NCBI GenBank assembly: GCA_964228555.1
Contig: CAXQZU010000047.1
Span: forward strand, 1-27,982
Reading direction: 5' to 3'
DNA from: CAXQZU01 sp964228555
GTDB lineage: Bacteria > Planctomycetota > PLA2 > JAEUHO01
Length of the DNA stretch: 27,982 nucleotides
The notes beneath the pieces are model-generated. The model had not been told where the DNA came from, did not search any database, and saw nothing but the letters and a program-made list of their open reading frames with translations. The position numbers and the translations under genes were made by a program. Positions 25,549-27,982 of this stretch are shown one piece after another (the stretch's first letter is position 1; every line of letters starts with the position of its first letter).

Positions 25549-27982
25549 ATGACGACCTTCACCCGCTCGACCCTCTCCGCGCTGCGCACGCTGGCCTCTG
25601 GCCGCGCGGCCACCTGCCTCGTGGCCCTGCTGGCCCTGGTGCTGGGCGGCTGCGGCGGCAGCACGGTGGACACGGCGTATGGCAGCGGCGGCATCACGAT
25701 CACCTCGGTCGTGCCCAGCACGTTCACCGGCGTGGGCACGGGCGGCGTGGGTGGCGCCACGGCAGGCACGCCGTTCACCATCTACGGCACCAACTTCCAG
25801 ACGCTGGCCGGCACCACGGCACGCGTGATCATGCGCGCCACCGGGGGCGCCACGCCCTTCGGCGGCGAGTCGAGCCTCGAGCTGGTGGGCACCGTGACCA
25901 GCCCCACCACGATCACGGGCATCGCCCCGCCCGTGGCGCTGTGCGGCGTGGGCAGCGTGACGGTGACGCTGGAGGTGGTGCTGGAGAGCGCCGTGACGAG
26001 CGGCCCCGTGGCCCTGGGCCTGTCGTTCGCCTCGCCCCAGGTGGCGTCGATCGCGCCTGTGGCCCAGTCCTCGTACAACCCCGGCAGTTTCACCATCACC
26101 GGAAGCTACCTGCCGCCCGTGGGCTCCAGCGTCCAGGTGCACTTCAGCGGTGGCGCCACCGGCTCGTGGTCCGGTTCTGATTCCGCCGTCGTCGCGGGCA
26201 CGGTTGCCACGGCCACCACGATCACGGGCACGGCCCCGTCCAACTCGAACACGATCGACTTCTTGGCCACGGTGCTGGTCGAGTTCCCTGACGGTTCCTG
26301 CTCGGCGTCGTCGCTCACGACGGCCTACCTCGGACCGGTCGTGACGGGCATCACCCCCTCGGCCGTCACCACGAACAGCCCCACGGGCTTCACCATCACC
26401 GGCGGCAGCAACCTGCCGCCCAACGGTGCAGCGGTGACGGTGCGCTTCAGCGGCGGCACGGCGGGCACGTGGTCGGGCGCCAACGTCGCCGACGTGGCGG
26501 GCACCGTGACGGCGGGCACCACCATCACCGGCACCACGCCGGCCAACACCTCCACGGCCTCCTTCCCGGCCGCCGTGACCGTGCTCTACGGCGCGGCGCT
26601 GGTCCCTGGACAGCAAACGCTGCAGATCACCTACAACCCCCCGGTGATCACCATCGACACGCAGCCCACGGCCCAGACGGCGGTGGGCGGCGCGGCCACC
26701 TTCACGGTGGCCGCCTCGGTGGCGCCCAGCGGCACGCCCACCTACCAGTGGCAGAAGCAGGAGTCCGGTGCGGGCCCGTGGTCCAACGTGGCCACCGGCG
26801 GCACGGCTGCGACGCTGTCGCTCACCGGCCTGACCCCGGGCGACGATGACGGCGACCTCTACCGCGTCGTGGTGAGCGCCCCGGGCGCCGTGGCCGTCAC
26901 CAGCGCCGAGGTGCTGCTCACCGTGCCTTCGGTGGATTGGTCGCAGATGGGCGAGGACCTCGATGGCGAGGCCTTTGCGGACAACAGCGGCGGCGCTGTC
27001 AGCCTGTCGGCGGACGGCACGACGATCGCCATCGGGGCGCCGTACAATGACGGCAGCTTTACATCCGATGACGGCCATGTCCGGGTGTTCGACTGGAACG
27101 GCACGTCGTGGATCCAGCGCGGCGCGGACATCCTTGGTGAGGCGTCCGACGACTGGTCGGGTTTCAGCGTCAGCCTCTCTGCCGACGGCAACACCGTGGC
27201 GATCGGGGCACCGCAGAACGGCGCGAACAGCGAGGGCCATGTGCGCGTGTACGACTGGGACGCGGGCACCGGCACGTGGGTCCAGCGCGGGGCCGACCTG
27301 GATGGCGTTGCGCTTGGCGATGCTGCGGGCTCGGCCGTCTCGCTCGCGCCGGACGGCAACACGGTGGCCTTCACGGCCCCCGGTCGCGACGCCGGGGTTT
27401 CTAACGTGGGTTCCACCAGCGTGTACGACTGGGACGGCACGGCATGGGTCCAGCGTGGCAGCGAGATCTTCGGCGAGGCCAGTTCCGACTTCAGCGGTTG
27501 CTCGGTGAGCCTTTCGGCCGACGCAAACACCGTGGCGATCGGCGCGGCCTGGAACGACGGCGGCGGGGGGGTCGCAGTCGAGGCCGGCCATGTGCGTGTG
27601 TACGACTGGGACGCGGGCACCGGCACGTGGGTCCAGCGGGGTTTGGATCTGGATGGGCTGCTGCCCGGCGACCAGTTCGGCTGCAGCGTGAGCCTGTCGG
27701 CCGACGGCAACAGCCTGGCCGTGGGCGCCATTGCCGCGGATGGTACGGGCTCGGACCGTGGCGCCGCCTATGTGTATGACTGGGACGGCTCGGCCTGGGT
27801 GCTGCGCGGTCTCTCGATCGACGGCGCAGCGGACAACGATAACTTCGGGTGTGGGGTAAGCCTCTCGGCGGACGGGAACAGCTTGGCCGTCAGCGCTCCA
27901 GGCGCCGACGTTGGCGGTCTCACCGACGCTGGCTTGCTCCAGGTCTTTGATTGGGATGGAACGGCCTGGGTCCAGCGTGGCA
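25549..27982 (+). CDS. Surface lipoprotein with TIG, Ig-like and FG-GAP_2 repeats (C-terminus off window)
   Basis: I translated this frame directly. It stays open from ATG 25549 to the right edge (811 codons). Residues 1-35 form a lipoprotein signal with lipobox LGGC (Cys35). Three IPT/TIG domains follow, beginning near residues 51 (ITSVVPSTF), 163 and 263 (VVTGITPSAVTTNSPTGFTI). Each has the repeated S-G-G-x-x-G-x-W-S-G and TTITG pieces. Residues 365-462 are an Ig-like domain (TPTYQWQKQESGAGPW). From residue 463 on there are seven FG-GAP_2 beta-propeller blades of about 58 residues, of the form FGxSVSLSADGNTVAIGAP...GHVRVYDWDGTAWVQRG, the last one cut. Such proteins are cell-surface adhesins or binding proteins. 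ATG 25549 has GGAGG 8 nt upstream. ATG 25483 is in frame but would put 57 residues before the lipobox Cys. Confidence 0.82.
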   Translation, partial: MTTFTRSTLSALRTLASGRAATCLVALLALVLGGCGGSTVDTAYGSGGITITSVVPSTFTGVGTGGVGGATAGTPFTIYGTNFQTLAGTTARVIMRATGGATPFGGESSLELVGTVTSPTTITGIAPPVALCGVGSVTVTLEVVLESAVTSGPVALGLSFASPQVASIAPVAQSSYNPGSFTITGSYLPPVGSSVQVHFSGGATGSWSGSDSAVVAGTVATATTITGTAPSNSNTIDFLATVLVEFPDGSCSASSLTTAYLGPVVTGITPSAVTTNSPTGFTITGGSNLPPNGAAVTVRFSGGTAGTWSGANVADVAGTVTAGTTITGTTPANTSTASFPAAVTVLYGAALVPGQQTLQITYNPPVITIDTQPTAQTAVGGAATFTVAASVAPSGTPTYQWQKQESGAGPWSNVATGGTAATLSLTGLTPGDDDGDLYRVVVSAPGAVAVTSAEVLLTVPSVDWSQMGEDLDGEAFADNSGGAVSLSADGTTIAIGAPYNDGSFTSDDGHVRVFDWNGTSWIQRGADILGEASDDWSGFSVSLSADGNTVAIGAPQNGANSEGHVRVYDWDAGTGTWVQRGADLDGVALGDAAGSAVSLAPDGNTVAFTAPGRDAGVSNVGSTSVYDWDGTAWVQRGSEIFGEASSDFSGCSVSLSADANTVAIGAAWNDGGGGVAVEAGHVRVYDWDAGTGTWVQRGLDLDGLLPGDQFGCSVSLSADGNSLAVGAIAADGTGSDRGAAYVYDWDGSAWVLRGLSIDGAADNDNFGCGVSLSADGNSLAVSAPGADVGGLTDAGLLQVFDWDGTAWVQRG
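27247..27638 (+). repeat. 351-bp spaced repeat inside the FG-GAP region
   Basis: A block of about 41 identical bases encoding the V-Y-D-W-D-A-G-T-G-T-W-V-Q-R type linker occurs at 27247 and again at 27598. The offset is 351 bp, or 117 codons, equal to two FG-GAP_2 blades. The blades between have the shorter D-W-D-G-T-A-W form, so the array has a two-blade higher-order period. Confidence 0.7.

Noticed and set aside
25543..27591. Minus-strand frame opposite the TIG/FG-GAP lipoprotein
   Set aside because: The plus strand has a signal peptide, a lipobox, a ribosome binding site and clear repeats. The minus frame mirrors them without any motif.
27247..27638. CRISPR-like or mobile-element repeat
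   Set aside because: The repeats are in-frame protein-coding blades of an FG-GAP array with diverged intervening sequence. There are no spacers and no cas or transposase genes.

Overview
This is a gene-dense, very GC-rich bacterial window (an estimated 70% GC or more, not counted exactly) with short intergenic gaps, none above 300 bases. I see 19 complete protein-coding genes, plus one gene cut by the left edge and one cut by the right edge. No rRNA, tRNA, IS element, phage gene or CRISPR array was seen. The protein mix suggests a Planctomycetota-like bacterium: a lipoprotein with TIG domains and FG-GAP_2 repeats, a DUF6268-like barrel, a wax-synthase-type MBOAT, an S9 peptidase and secreted proteins of unknown function. 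This assignment is inference, because no phylogenetic marker was compared.

Layout. 1-1920 (-) is a membrane-anchored multidomain surface protein. 2086-5624 (+) holds a HAD phosphatase and a P2A (SERCA-type) cation ATPase. 5816-7268 (+) holds a small lysine-rich protein and epoxyqueuosine reductase QueG. 7279-8313 (-) is an outer-membrane barrel, and 8386-9327 (+) is the tRNA-queuosine glutamylase GluQ. 9324-11449 (-) is a translationally coupled pair: a secreted degenerate alpha/beta-hydrolase-like protein and an MBOAT. YebC (+) and an OPT transporter (-) converge at 12.3 kb. 14225-17260 (+) runs CDF metal transporter, candidate selenoprotein, DUF1801 protein. Then come Uup ABC-F (-), a zinc-ribbon methyltransferase (+), an S9 peptidase lipoprotein and a ribosome hibernation factor (-), an old yellow enzyme (+), a beta-barrel (+) and the TIG/Ig/FG-GAP lipoprotein (+).

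The most notable signal is at 15359-16636. Two reading frames of the same phase are separated only by one TGA codon (15608-15610), directly after a cysteine, in a thioredoxin-like context (Cys-Val-TGA-Asn-Asn-Gly). A stable hairpin with a G-starting loop follows about 20 nt downstream, in the position of a bacterial SECIS element. I read this as a secreted Cys-x-Sec selenoprotein. The second signal is genome-wide in style: a TAnnnT hexamer lies exactly 6-7 nt before many start codons that lack a Shine-Dalgarno sequence (leaderless transcripts). The same hexamer lies further upstream of genes that do have one. The third is a strong preference for TAG stops (13 TAG, 6 TGA, 0 TAA), which is unexpected at this GC content.
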